Below, in pieces: positions 35,084 to 41,567 of a stretch of DNA of 64,000 bases (position 1 is the first letter of the stretch; the number at the start of each line of letters is the position of its first letter). The notes below the pieces were generated by a model. It did not search any database and was not told the DNA's origin. It saw only the letters and a program-made list of their open reading frames with translations. The stretch comes from Modicisalibacter sp033446685 (GTDB lineage: Bacteria; Pseudomonadota; Gammaproteobacteria; Pseudomonadales; Halomonadaceae), in NCBI RefSeq assembly GCF_033446685.1, contig NZ_JAWQLY010000004.1, positions 248,001 to 312,000 of the forward strand, written 5' to 3'. Made by a program: the position numbers and the translations under genes.

Positions 35084-35107
35084 TTACTCGATGGACTGGA
35101 TAGCCAT
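35084..35107 (-). CDS. Seven-residue micro-ORF MAIQSIE
   Basis: ATG to TAA, preceded by GCAGGGAGACAGCT, a good ribosome site. It ends about 12 nt before the next ATG at 35071. It may be a leader for translation of the next gene or the stub of a lost gene. Confidence 0.3.
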   Translation of the reverse strand: MAIQSIE

Positions 35108-35122
35108 AGCTGTCTCCCTGCC

Positions 35123-35431
35123 TTAGGCGTACATGCGTGTTGAGGTGGGCCGCATGATGCGGACGCGAGCCGTCGGTCTGCGTAGCGCTTGATCGCTGCA
35201 GTTGGCGGCAATGGTTATGGCGAGAGAGAGGCAGACAACCTTGATCCAGCCGCCGGCGACGGCTTTTGCGACCAGATGGGGTGTGTTGCGTGCGCCTACA
35301 CGCTGGTAGGCCATTTGGAGATGACGCCTCACGGTGGGCAGCGCCCTGCTGAGCTTCGCAGCTGCTTCTTCGGCGGTTAAGCCTTGTGCAAGTAGCTCGA
35401 CAATCTGCGTTTGGCGCTTCGTGAGTTGCAT
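35123..35431 (-). CDS. LuxR-type helix-turn-helix small protein
   Basis: 102 residues. MQLTKRQTQIVELLAQGLTAEEAAAKLSRALPTVRRHLQMAY is a GerE/LuxR DNA-binding domain at the N-terminus, without a receiver or ligand domain; a hydrophobic stretch follows. GAGGCAGAGAGA precedes ATG 35431. First gene after the operators at 35448 and 35489, so probably repressed by the CI-like protein. Confidence 0.7.
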   Translation of the reverse strand: MQLTKRQTQIVELLAQGLTAEEAAAKLSRALPTVRRHLQMAYQRVGARNTPHLVAKAVAGGWIKVVCLSLAITIAANCSDQALRRPTARVRIMRPTSTRMYA

Positions 35432-35447
35432 TCTCTCTGCCTCAACA

Positions 35448-35465
35448 ATCAACCGTTAAGTTGAT
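35448..35465. promoter_or_regulatory. Candidate repressor operator OL1
   Basis: ATCAAC-N6-GTTGAT, perfect 6-bp arms, 17 bp before the LuxR-type gene. Same half-site as those near cI/cro. Confidence 0.55.
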
Positions 35466-35488
35466 ATTAGGCGGCAAGGCAGAGAGAG

Positions 35489-35505
35489 TCAACCGATAAG
35501 GTTGA
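35489..35505. promoter_or_regulatory. Candidate repressor operator OL2
   Basis: TCAACC-GATAA-GGTTGA, perfect 6-bp arms, 24 bp beyond OL1 and 3 bp from the stop of the 51-codon gene. Confidence 0.55.
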
Positions 35506-35507
35506 TT

Positions 35508-35663
35508 TTATTTGGAGGGAATAGCGTAGTGCTTTTTGGTGGTTGATTCCTTGGTTGAAAAATTGTGCTGCGGGCGGCCGTTTCTGAGCCAATCATGTGC
35601 GATGGCTAGGCGGCGGCGCATCTCGCGCGGCATTTCTTGGCTCTTACTCGGCGGTTGTTTCAT
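35508..35663 (-). CDS. 51-residue protein behind a LexA box
   Basis: Frame MKQPPSKSQEMPREMRRR..., basic and rich in Arg, Lys and Ser, ending in SK. GAGAGGG lies 5 nt before the ATG. It starts 24 nt from a LexA-like palindrome (35687-35702). No known family. The position invites a role as antirepressor or other SOS switch, by analogy with LexA-controlled Tum of phage 186; this is inference only. Confidence 0.5.
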   Translation of the reverse strand: MKQPPSKSQEMPREMRRRLAIAHDWLRNGRPQHNFSTKESTTKKHYAIPSK

Positions 35664-35686
35664 GTGACCCTCTCAACAGACCATCG

Positions 35687-35702
35687 CTGTATGTGCATAC
35701 AG
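35687..35702. promoter_or_regulatory. LexA (SOS) box
   Basis: CTGTATGTGCATACAG matches CTGT-N8-ACAG with 7-bp perfect arms, and GTA continues the consensus on the right. It abuts a perfect TATAAT at 35703-35708 on the plus strand and lies 24 nt from a leftward gene, so it could control one or both directions. Confidence 0.75.
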
Positions 35703-35714
35703 TATAATGAAAGA

Positions 35715-35850
35715 TATGAGCTGGCCACCCTCCCTGAGGGTCATCCTAATTTAACTGATGGCTCACGGTTTCGACTGACGAGAAGCGGTTAGTAACCGCT
35801 CCTGTTGAGGGCATTGGGACGCAAAAAGCCCGCCGGAAAAGGCGGGCTTT
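35715..35850 (+). ncRNA. Possible SOS-controlled structured RNA antisense to the cI 3-prime end
   Basis: If TATAAT (35703-35708) is used, the RNA would start near 35715 and could end at the terminator stem 35825-35850, about 135 nt. It would contain stems ACCCTC/GAGGGT (35727-35741) and AGCGGTTA/TAACCGCT (35784-35800). It would run antisense to the cI transcript's tail if that transcript reads that far. A 12-codon frame at 35716 (MSWPPSLRVILI) is also inside. No -35 box is evident. Confidence 0.3.
35825..35850. terminator. Bidirectional terminator below cI
   Basis: AAAGCCCGCC / GGCGGGCTTT, 10-bp perfect stem, 6-nt loop. The minus strand has the longer U-tract (CTTTTTGC), so it mainly ends the cI message. 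Confidence 0.8.
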
Positions 35851-35900
35851 GAGGGGGTGGGTACAGCTTTACAGGAAAGTGCAATCCTGTATTTACAGGT

Positions 35901-36407
35901 TTACTGGCCAGAAGAAGGGCTATTCTCCAAGGCTTCCTCTGCCTCCTGGAAGACCACGCCATAAACCGCGTCGCGGTCCTTGCCTTGCTCGAGCAACTCC
36001 ATGGCGCGACCGGCGTACCGGAGAACTTCAGTCAGCTCAGCATGCGGGTTCAGGCGCCGCAGCACACGCTCGACGATCTCCATGGCGGTCAGACGAATGT
36101 CACGCACCTGGTCGACAGTGTAGCCGGCGGCCGCGGGCGATCGCACCTCGCTGTCCGCTTCATCGAACCCCGAAAGGTAGGCGGACGAAACACCATACAA
36201 CTCCGCCAGCTTCCGGATTGTGCCTTCCTCGGGCTTCGATTTTAGCTTTGCCCACTTCGACACAGCTGCCTCGCCAGCGCCTGAATCGGTGGCGATTACC
36301 TTCTGCATTCCGTAGACCTTATCGCGCTCATGGTGCTTCAGCGCTGATTCAAGGATGCGCTCCCAGATGATGCGCCGTTCTTCCGCGTCCGACGTTGGTC
36401 TCGGCAT
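35901..36407 (-). CDS. CI-like prophage repressor
   Basis: 168 residues. Helix-turn-helix at about 32-75 (MQKVIATDSGAGEAAVSKWAKLKSKPEEGTIRKLAELYGVS), then a helical C-terminal half. The S24 peptidase domain of RecA-cleavable repressors is absent. It is divergent from a Cro-like gene with inverted repeats in between. That arrangement marks it as the lysogeny repressor, and the missing peptidase means SOS induction would need another route. Confidence 0.8.
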   Translation of the reverse strand: MPRPTSDAEERRIIWERILESALKHHERDKVYGMQKVIATDSGAGEAAVSKWAKLKSKPEEGTIRKLAELYGVSSAYLSGFDEADSEVRSPAAAGYTVDQVRDIRLTAMEIVERVLRRLNPHAELTEVLRYAGRAMELLEQGKDRDAVYGVVFQEAEEALENSPSSGQ

Positions 36408-36426
36408 CCCTTGAGTCTCCGCTGTA

Positions 36427-36442
36427 TCAATCGATCGGTTGA
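36427..36442. promoter_or_regulatory. Candidate operator in the cI-cro gap
   Basis: TCAAT-N6-GTTGA, one mismatch to the TCAAC/GTTGA half-sites, 20 bp before cI. Confidence 0.45.
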
Positions 36443-36467
36443 TTATATGCGGTGCCGTCTAAGGAAC

Positions 36468-36489
36468 AATTGGTCAAAAACAACCAATT
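36468..36489. promoter_or_regulatory. Inverted repeat AATTGGT-N8-ACCAATT
   Basis: Perfect 7-bp arms in the middle of the cI-cro gap. The half-site differs from TCAAC, so it may bind Cro or another protein. Confidence 0.45.
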
Positions 36490-36520
36490 CTTTACAGACT
36501 TTACTCTATATCGCAGACTA

Positions 36521-36535
36521 TCAACCTACAGTTGA
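36521..36535. promoter_or_regulatory. Candidate operator before cro
   Basis: TCAAC-CTACA-GTTGA, perfect 5-bp arms, 19 bp before the Cro-like start. Confidence 0.55.
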
Positions 36536-36553
36536 CTCTATGGTGGATAGTCC

Positions 36554-36772
36554 GTGACGTTGAAAGAGCTCATCAATGACTGTGGCGGTACCCGCATCGT
36601 CGCCAAAGGCCTGGGCTGCACCCCGCAGAACGTTCACAAGATGATCAAGCAGGGGCACCTCCCGCTCTCAGAACTCAATGGGCGCACCCGCTACAGCGAT
36701 CAACTGGCACGTATGCAAAAGACCGGGGCCTTGACGGCGGCAGAGATCCGTCGGCTGGGCATGCGTCTGTAA
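36554..36772 (+). CDS. Cro-like helix-turn-helix protein
   Basis: 72 residues: LKELINDCGGTRIVAKGLGCTPQNVHKMIKQGHLPL is a YdaS/Cro-type domain. GTG start. Opposite to the repressor, with operators between, and first of the rightward early operon. It should repress cI or its own promoter, by analogy with lambda Cro. Confidence 0.75.
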   Translation: MTLKELINDCGGTRIVAKGLGCTPQNVHKMIKQGHLPLSELNGRTRYSDQLARMQKTGALTAAEIRRLGMRL

Positions 36773-36796
36773 CGAAGGGGAAGGGGAGCCACGACG

Positions 36797-37105
36797 ATGA
36801 CACAACATCCCAACTACGCCGCCATGTCGCGTGCCGAGCTGATACAGAAGACGACGCGGCTGGCGCTGGACACCGAGGCGGCCGAGAACGCCGGCAAAAC
36901 GTGCAGGGCGCTGGAATTGCGTGAGCGGTACCACCTGGCGATGGCCGAGTTGATCGCCAAGTCGGCGACCGGCGGCTCAGGCATGCCGCCGGCCGAGGCC
37001 TTGCTGGCGCAGCAGCGTGCCGAGCGGACCCGCCAGGGCCACCTTGACGAGGCTGCGCTTTGTCAGCTCCAGCGCCTGGGGCTGGGCAAGGCGGTGCCGG
37101 CATGA
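36797..37105 (+). CDS. Hypothetical phage protein
   Basis: 102 residues, helical, with charged Ala/Glu/Arg-rich segments. It occupies the cII-like slot, but no DNA-binding motif is seen. A GAAGGGGAAGGGGAG run upstream is a strong ribosome site. Confidence 0.6.
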   Translation: MTQHPNYAAMSRAELIQKTTRLALDTEAAENAGKTCRALELRERYHLAMAELIAKSATGGSGMPPAEALLAQQRAERTRQGHLDEAALCQLQRLGLGKAVPA

Positions 37106-37209
37106 AGACGATCCGCAATCTGCTGCCGCTGGCGCTGTGCATCGGCCTCGGGCTGGTGCTGCTGGCGCAGGTGGCCCTGTTCCACCGCATGACCGGGGGT
37201 GGCCTATGA
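37102..37209 (+). CDS. 35-residue membrane peptide
   Basis: MKTIRNLLPLALCIGLGLVL then a second hydrophobic stretch; one membrane helix. ATGA overlaps at both ends with its neighbours support translation. Confidence 0.45.
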   Translation: MKTIRNLLPLALCIGLGLVLLAQVALFHRMTGGGL

Positions 37210-37283
37210 GCGACGCACTCACTATCGCGTTCGCCGGTTCGCTCGTACTGATCGCCTGGTTGGGCGGGGTGGGTTCGCTATGA
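37206..37283 (+). CDS. 25-residue hydrophobic peptide
   Basis: MSDALTIAFAGSLVLIAWLG..., one membrane helix, with ATGA overlaps both sides in the same chain of coupled short genes. Confidence 0.4.
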   Translation: MSDALTIAFAGSLVLIAWLGGVGSL

Positions 37284-37477
37284 CACAGCTACGCCGCGGT
37301 CGCGGCCTGCACTGGTGCCCGGCTGGCGCTCACTACGTGGGTGAGAGCCAGATGATGATCACCGACCCGCTGACTTTCGAGCGCTCGAAGCTGCTGGCAT
37401 GCCGGACGTGCCAGCTGTCGAGCAGCAAGGCCAACAGCAAAGCCCGCGCCGTCGCGGCGGCGGGGAGGTGCATGTGA
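37280..37477 (+). CDS. Small phage protein with CxxC
   Basis: 65 residues; Cys near 13 and a CRTC pair near 44 suggest zinc binding. Starts in an ATGA overlap and ends in a GTGA overlap with the replication gene. Confidence 0.5.
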   Translation: MTQLRRGRGLHWCPAGAHYVGESQMMITDPLTFERSKLLACRTCQLSSSKANSKARAVAAAGRCM

Positions 37478-38445
37478 GTGTTGAGGCCACGAGCTGGGCC
37501 CTCCAGCAGCAGGCCGTGACCGACCCGGCGGCCCGATCCGTGCTGTTCGGTCTGGCAAACCATGCTAACCACGAAGGGCGCCATGCGTTCCCCAGCGTCG
37601 ACCTGCTGTGCCGCTACACCGGGCTGGGCCGCCGCACGGTTATCGCCAAGCTCAAGTTCCTGCAGGAAGAAGGGCTGATCCGGAAGGGTAACCAGAAGGT
37701 GGCGGCGGCGATCATTGACCGCGCCGACCGTCGCCCGGTGGTCTATGACCTGGCGCTCGGCAAGGGTATCGAGGCCATCGACCTCGGCGATGAGCAGACC
37801 CCGGACATGCTTGATCCGCAGGGTGCAGGAAATGCACCCCGTGAAGAATCGCGGGATGCAACAGATGCACCCCGTAGCGGGAACGGGGTGCAAATGACGA
37901 CGCCACGGGGTGCGAGAGCTGCACCCGAAACGTCCTTAACCAACCCCCACTCTCTCTCTGGCGCGGGCAAATCGATCTTCGAGCAAGCGGCCCAATGCAC
38001 CGACGACGGCGAGCAGCCGCCGACCGCTGGCGCTCGCCAATTCGTGATGACGCTCGACTGGCAACCCGACCCTGAGCACCTGGCCGCCGCTTGCCAGCGT
38101 GCCGGTCTGCCTGCCGACACCCAGCCAGCCACCCACCAACTGGCCAAGTTCACCGCTCACCACGCCGACCAGGGCCGCCGCTACGGCGCCATGGCGTGGA
38201 CCGCCAAGCTCGTCGACTGGATCCGCAACGATCAGCGCCAGCAAGCCAACCAGCCCACCCCCGGAGGTGCCCATGGAAACCGTCAGCCAGCTGCTGGACA
38301 GCGCCAGCGATTCGCCAACGTCAGCGCCGCAGAAGCTCGTCGCCTCGCTGAACAGCAACGCCGCGACGAAGACTCGGCACCGCCAGGCGGAGCAGGGCGG
38401 GTCTACGACGGGGAGTTTGTCGCCGGTGACGGCGGAAACCATTGA
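37474..38445 (+). CDS. Replication initiator O-like (winged helix plus DnaT domain)
   Basis: 323 residues from GTG 37474. The N-terminal winged helix (ARSVLFGLANHANHEGRHAFPSVDLLCRYTGLGRRTV) is of the phage replication O type. A low-complexity linker (about 110-165) is encoded by DNA full of GGGTGCA iterons. The C-terminal DnaT-like domain has DWQPDPEHLAAACQRAGLP and FTAHHADQGRRYGAMAWTAKLVDWIRN. Position before the P-like gene and the iterons support a role in starting phage replication. Confidence 0.8.
   Translation: MSVEATSWALQQQAVTDPAARSVLFGLANHANHEGRHAFPSVDLLCRYTGLGRRTVIAKLKFLQEEGLIRKGNQKVAAAIIDRADRRPVVYDLALGKGIEAIDLGDEQTPDMLDPQGAGNAPREESRDATDAPRSGNGVQMTTPRGARAAPETSLTNPHSLSGAGKSIFEQAAQCTDDGEQPPTAGARQFVMTLDWQPDPEHLAAACQRAGLPADTQPATHQLAKFTAHHADQGRRYGAMAWTAKLVDWIRNDQRQQANQPTPGGAHGNRQPAAGQRQRFANVSAAEARRLAEQQRRDEDSAPPGGAGRVYDGEFVAGDGGNH
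37821..37926. other. Candidate phage replication origin (iterons)
   Basis: Six copies of GGGTGCA/TGCACCC arranged as three inverted pairs: 37821-37827 with 37833-37840; 37866-37873 with 37885-37892 (10-bp arms TGCACCCCGT / ACGGGGTGCA); 37907-37914 with 37920-37926. They lie inside the O-like gene, as lambda ori iterons do. Confidence 0.6.
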
Positions 38446-39121
38446 CTGGCTCTTCGACGCGCTCGGCCAGCTGTACGGGGCGCACTGGCGCCGCCGGTGT
38501 GTGGACAGCGCCTGGGGGCAGAACCTCAACGGCGAGTGGGTGAGCTTTGACGCCACAGGCGAGTGGTTGCATGCCCTGCAACATCTGAGCGTGGCGCATG
38601 TGCAGTGCGGCCTGGCCGCTCTCAATGATGCCGCCGCCGAGGCCGTTTCTCAGGGTCGCACTGCGTGGCCACCGGATAGCCCGATGCTGTTCGCAAAGGC
38701 GTGCCGCCTGCGTCCGGAGCCGTTGGGCCTGCCCAGCATCGAGGTGGCGTGGCGCAACGTCCAGGAGCATGCCTTTGCCGGTAAGCCGTTCATGCACGAG
38801 GCCGTGGCCGCCGCTGCCGAGCATGTGGATCTGCACAACCTGCGCAGCGCCAGCTATCACCAACTGACCGAGCACCGCCGCCAGTTCGAGCACTACTACG
38901 CGAGCAACAGCCGTGAGTGTGTCGTCGAGCGGGTGGCACGCGGTGCGGCGATGCGCCCCCAGGCAGCTCTCGAGCATGACGCCCGTCGCCGCCAGGCCGA
39001 GCTGGCCGAGCGCGCCAGCAACGAGCAGGCCGCCCAGCGCGCCGAGGCCGCCGGACTGCCGCAACGCATGAATTCAGACCAGGGCCTGCGCGCGATGCGG
39101 GCCGCATTGGGGAGGGCGTGA
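38273..39121 (+). CDS. Replication protein P-like (helicase loader)
   Basis: 282 residues. The core TIDWLFDALGQLYGAHWRRR and the later LPSIEVAWRNVQEHAFAG, with SASYHQLTEHRRQFEHYY, fit the lambda P family, which loads host DnaB at the origin. The ATG at 38273 has GGAGGTG upstream. It overlaps the O-like gene by 173 nt in another frame. Confidence 0.75.
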   Translation: METVSQLLDSASDSPTSAPQKLVASLNSNAATKTRHRQAEQGGSTTGSLSPVTAETIDWLFDALGQLYGAHWRRRCVDSAWGQNLNGEWVSFDATGEWLHALQHLSVAHVQCGLAALNDAAAEAVSQGRTAWPPDSPMLFAKACRLRPEPLGLPSIEVAWRNVQEHAFAGKPFMHEAVAAAAEHVDLHNLRSASYHQLTEHRRQFEHYYASNSRECVVERVARGAAMRPQAALEHDARRRQAELAERASNEQAAQRAEAAGLPQRMNSDQGLRAMRAALGRA

Positions 39122-39123
39122 CC

Positions 39124-39456
39124 ATGCAACCCATCGGAGTACCCAGCGGTAACGAGGTGTCGCTCGGCGCCTACCTGGACCACTTGCATAGCGGCGAGCT
39201 CTATCGGCAGCAGGATGCCGTGCTGGTGGTGCTGGCGCTGGCTGACGAGCCGTTGACCCGCCACGAAATCGCCGAGCGTGGCGGCATGGCCCTGAGCGCG
39301 GCGTGTGGTCGCGTCGGCTCGCTCAAGGACGCCAAGTTCGTCGAGCAGGCCGGCACGAAGCTGGTGCCCGGCGCGCGGTCCGCTCGCTCGACGTTGCGGC
39401 TGACCGAGCGCGGACGGGTAGAAGCTGACGACATCCTGCGGAGGGCGCGGTCGTGA
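39124..39456 (+). CDS. Winged-helix phage protein
   Basis: 110 residues: LTRHEIAERGGMALSAACGRVGSLKDAKFVEQAG is a winged helix. A GGAGGG lies 8 nt before ATG 39124. Function unknown; early rightward operon. Confidence 0.6.
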   Translation: MQPIGVPSGNEVSLGAYLDHLHSGELYRQQDAVLVVLALADEPLTRHEIAERGGMALSAACGRVGSLKDAKFVEQAGTKLVPGARSARSTLRLTERGRVEADDILRRARS

Positions 39457-39734
39457 GCATGAAACCCATCGACGTTCAGAACGCCTGCCTGCTGGCGCTG
39501 CAACTGCGAACCTCAGCCACATCCAGTCGCCTCGCCCGGGATCTGCGCGATGCTGGCCAGTCAATATCGGGCAGTGAGGCGGCTGGTGCCCTAGGTGCGC
39601 TCTGCCGAGACGGACTGGCGCGCATCACATTCAAGAAACATCCGACTGTTGGCATCAGCCAGCCGGTCTACTCACTCACCGCCGCCGGGCGGATCGAGGC
39701 CAAGCAACTACCGGGAGACGCCCACCATGGCTAA
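39453..39734 (+). CDS. Winged-helix phage protein
   Basis: 93 residues with a winged-helix pattern ending in VYSLTAAGRIEA, similar in layout to the preceding gene and so perhaps a paralogue. GTG 39453 is placed 7 nt after GGAGGG. Confidence 0.55.
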   Translation: MSMKPIDVQNACLLALQLRTSATSSRLARDLRDAGQSISGSEAAGALGALCRDGLARITFKKHPTVGISQPVYSLTAAGRIEAKQLPGDAHHG

Positions 39735-40413
39735 GGCACAGATCACCGGCGCCGCGATCGTGCGCGCCATCCAGGAAGAGAGCCAGCAGACCCGCCGTGG
39801 CGTCACCGCCGATATGACGGCCACGCTGGTCAACGCCGGCGGCAAGAACGACCGGGCCCGCGTCGGCAAGATGCTGGCGCTCCTTCGCGACGAGGGATCG
39901 TTGACCTATGACCAGGGGCGCTACTGGGCCACCGAGCAGGGGCTGGCTGGAGCCGTGGAGCAACCAGAGCCAACGCCAGCGAATGATGAGCAGGTGGCCG
40001 AGCCCAAGATCCCCCTGTGCGCCGATTGTGATGCGGCGCTGTCCGCCGATGAGTTGGAGTTCTACGAGACCCGCTGCGAGGCCTGCGAGCTTGCTACGGA
40101 ATATGACGAGCCGGAGGAGGCAGGGACCGTCGCCCACCCGCCGGGCGCCACCGAGAGCGGCATTGGCTCCATGCTTGACGCCCTGGTCGCGGGCGCGGAT
40201 CCGGCAACGCATCACGACCAGGCGCTGCAGGCCGAGGTGGTAGAGCTGCTCGATGGCTTGATCGAGCGCACCCACGACCGCATCACGCTGATGCCAGACG
40301 AGTCAGAGCCGCTGCGCGAACTCTTGGCGCACTGCGAGTCCATTCGGGCGCGAACCGTACGGGCGTTCTTCGTTCCCGCTGAGCTGCTCGGGCGCAGGGA
40401 GGCCAGCCAATGA
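39727..40413 (+). CDS. Winged-helix/zinc-ribbon phage protein
   Basis: 228 residues: N-terminal winged helix (about 1-75), an acidic Pro/Glu linker, a CADCDAALSADELEFYETRCEAC zinc ribbon at about 98-120, then a helical domain. Function unknown; the third winged-helix gene in a row. Confidence 0.6.
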   Translation: MAKAQITGAAIVRAIQEESQQTRRGVTADMTATLVNAGGKNDRARVGKMLALLRDEGSLTYDQGRYWATEQGLAGAVEQPEPTPANDEQVAEPKIPLCADCDAALSADELEFYETRCEACELATEYDEPEEAGTVAHPPGATESGIGSMLDALVAGADPATHHDQALQAEVVELLDGLIERTHDRITLMPDESEPLRELLAHCESIRARTVRAFFVPAELLGRREASQ

Positions 40414-40709
40414 CCCAGACCACCCATCGACCGGGCGGGCCGCAATCCAAGCGGGCGGCGCTGCTCGGTACCAATGAGCGGTTCCGCCTGTATCTGGACC
40501 ACCGCCGCCGGCATGGCCACGGCCTGAGCCATGCGCAGCTGCCGGATGGCACGCACAGCCAGGACGATGTGGCCGAGTTCATCCGCGAGGCCTGCGGCGT
40601 CACCAGCCGGGCCGAGATCGATCACAACGACCGCGCCCGGCAAATGCTCGACAAGATCGTGGCGGACTACCAGCGCTGGGAGCGGAAGCAGCGGAGGGCA
40701 GGCACATGA
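40410..40709 (+). CDS. Hypothetical phage protein
   Basis: 99 residues, basic and helical. It overlaps both neighbours by ATGA. No family recognised. Confidence 0.55.
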   Translation: MTQTTHRPGGPQSKRAALLGTNERFRLYLDHRRRHGHGLSHAQLPDGTHSQDDVAEFIREACGVTSRAEIDHNDRARQMLDKIVADYQRWERKQRRAGT

Positions 40710-40891
40710 TGTCGATCAGCAGCCCGGCCGGTAAGCGGCTGGCAAAGGCTCGCGCCGCGGTGAAGGCCTCGCAGGAACGAGATATTCCATTGATTGACCG
40801 GTACCGGATTCACAGAGAGTTTGAAGAAGCAGCCGAAGCACTGGCCGACGAACTGGTCGCTCAGAACTTCCATGAGATGGAGGGTGATTGA
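40706..40891 (+). CDS. Hypothetical phage protein
   Basis: 61 residues, helical and charged. ATG at 40706 or 40709. No family. Confidence 0.5.
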   Translation: MMSISSPAGKRLAKARAAVKASQERDIPLIDRYRIHREFEEAAEALADELVAQNFHEMEGD

Positions 40892-41094
40892 TGAGCCGAA
40901 AATACGACATTGGTGACCGGATACCGAATGAAGTGCTGGCCGCTCGGCTGGACGAGCTCTCGAACACTCTGACGAAGCGGGGCGAAGATTGGCAGCGTGA
41001 ATTCACGGTCCGCATTCCCGCCGAACTGGATAGAGATGCCGACTTGGTAATGGCGGAGGCTGCAAAGCGTCTGCGCGCGATGGGGGCTGGCTGA
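40891..41094 (+). CDS. Hypothetical phage protein
   Basis: 67 residues: MSRKYDIGDRIPNEVLAARLDELS, then a helical end. GGAGGGTGATTG precedes the start. No family. Confidence 0.5.
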   Translation: MSRKYDIGDRIPNEVLAARLDELSNTLTKRGEDWQREFTVRIPAELDRDADLVMAEAAKRLRAMGAG

Positions 41095-41567
41095 TGGTTC
41101 AAACACGTCGCGCCACGCCGCGCCGGGCCCGGGTCGATCATGAAGGCGTCGAGCAGGCGGTGCTGATCCGGTGGCTATTGGGCGAGCAGCAGCGGGGTAC
41201 GGCGGTCGGGCTGGCCTATGAGCACACCTACCACGTGCCCAACGGTGGCCAGCGCAACAAGAAGACGGCCAGCGACCTGAAAGCCCAGGGCGTGAAGGCT
41301 GGCGTGTCCGACCTGGTGGTGAAGCTGGCGCGGGGTGGCTGGCATGGGCTGTACATCGAGTTCAAGGCGACGCCGCCGCATCACGCCTCCACGGCGAAAT
41401 CACAGCGCGAGTGGCTGGCGCTGGCGGAAGACGAGGGTTACTGCGCGGTGCTGGCGCGCGGGCTCGAGGAGGCGAAGGCAGTATTGCGGGAGTACATGAG
41501 CTGGCCGGAGACCGAGATCGTCGGGCAGCGGCAGGGGATGACGCACGGGACAGAGTGGAGGGGCTGA
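41094..41567 (+). CDS. VRR-NUC nuclease
   Basis: 157 residues with the VRR-NUC pattern: a long VEQAVLIRWLLGEQ helix, HVPNGGQRNKKTASDLKAQGVKAGVSDLVV (catalytic Asp) and YIEFKATPPHHASTAKSQREWLA (catalytic Glu and Lys). Phage members cleave branched or single-stranded DNA, perhaps as a Holliday-junction resolvase replacement. Overlaps the next gene by TGATG. Confidence 0.88.
   Translation: MVQTRRATPRRARVDHEGVEQAVLIRWLLGEQQRGTAVGLAYEHTYHVPNGGQRNKKTASDLKAQGVKAGVSDLVVKLARGGWHGLYIEFKATPPHHASTAKSQREWLALAEDEGYCAVLARGLEEAKAVLREYMSWPETEIVGQRQGMTHGTEWRG

Noticed and set aside
35849..36370. 173-codon plus-strand frame opposite cI
   Set aside because: Composition is Arg/Pro/His-rich with no domain; cI on the other strand has HTH and operators.
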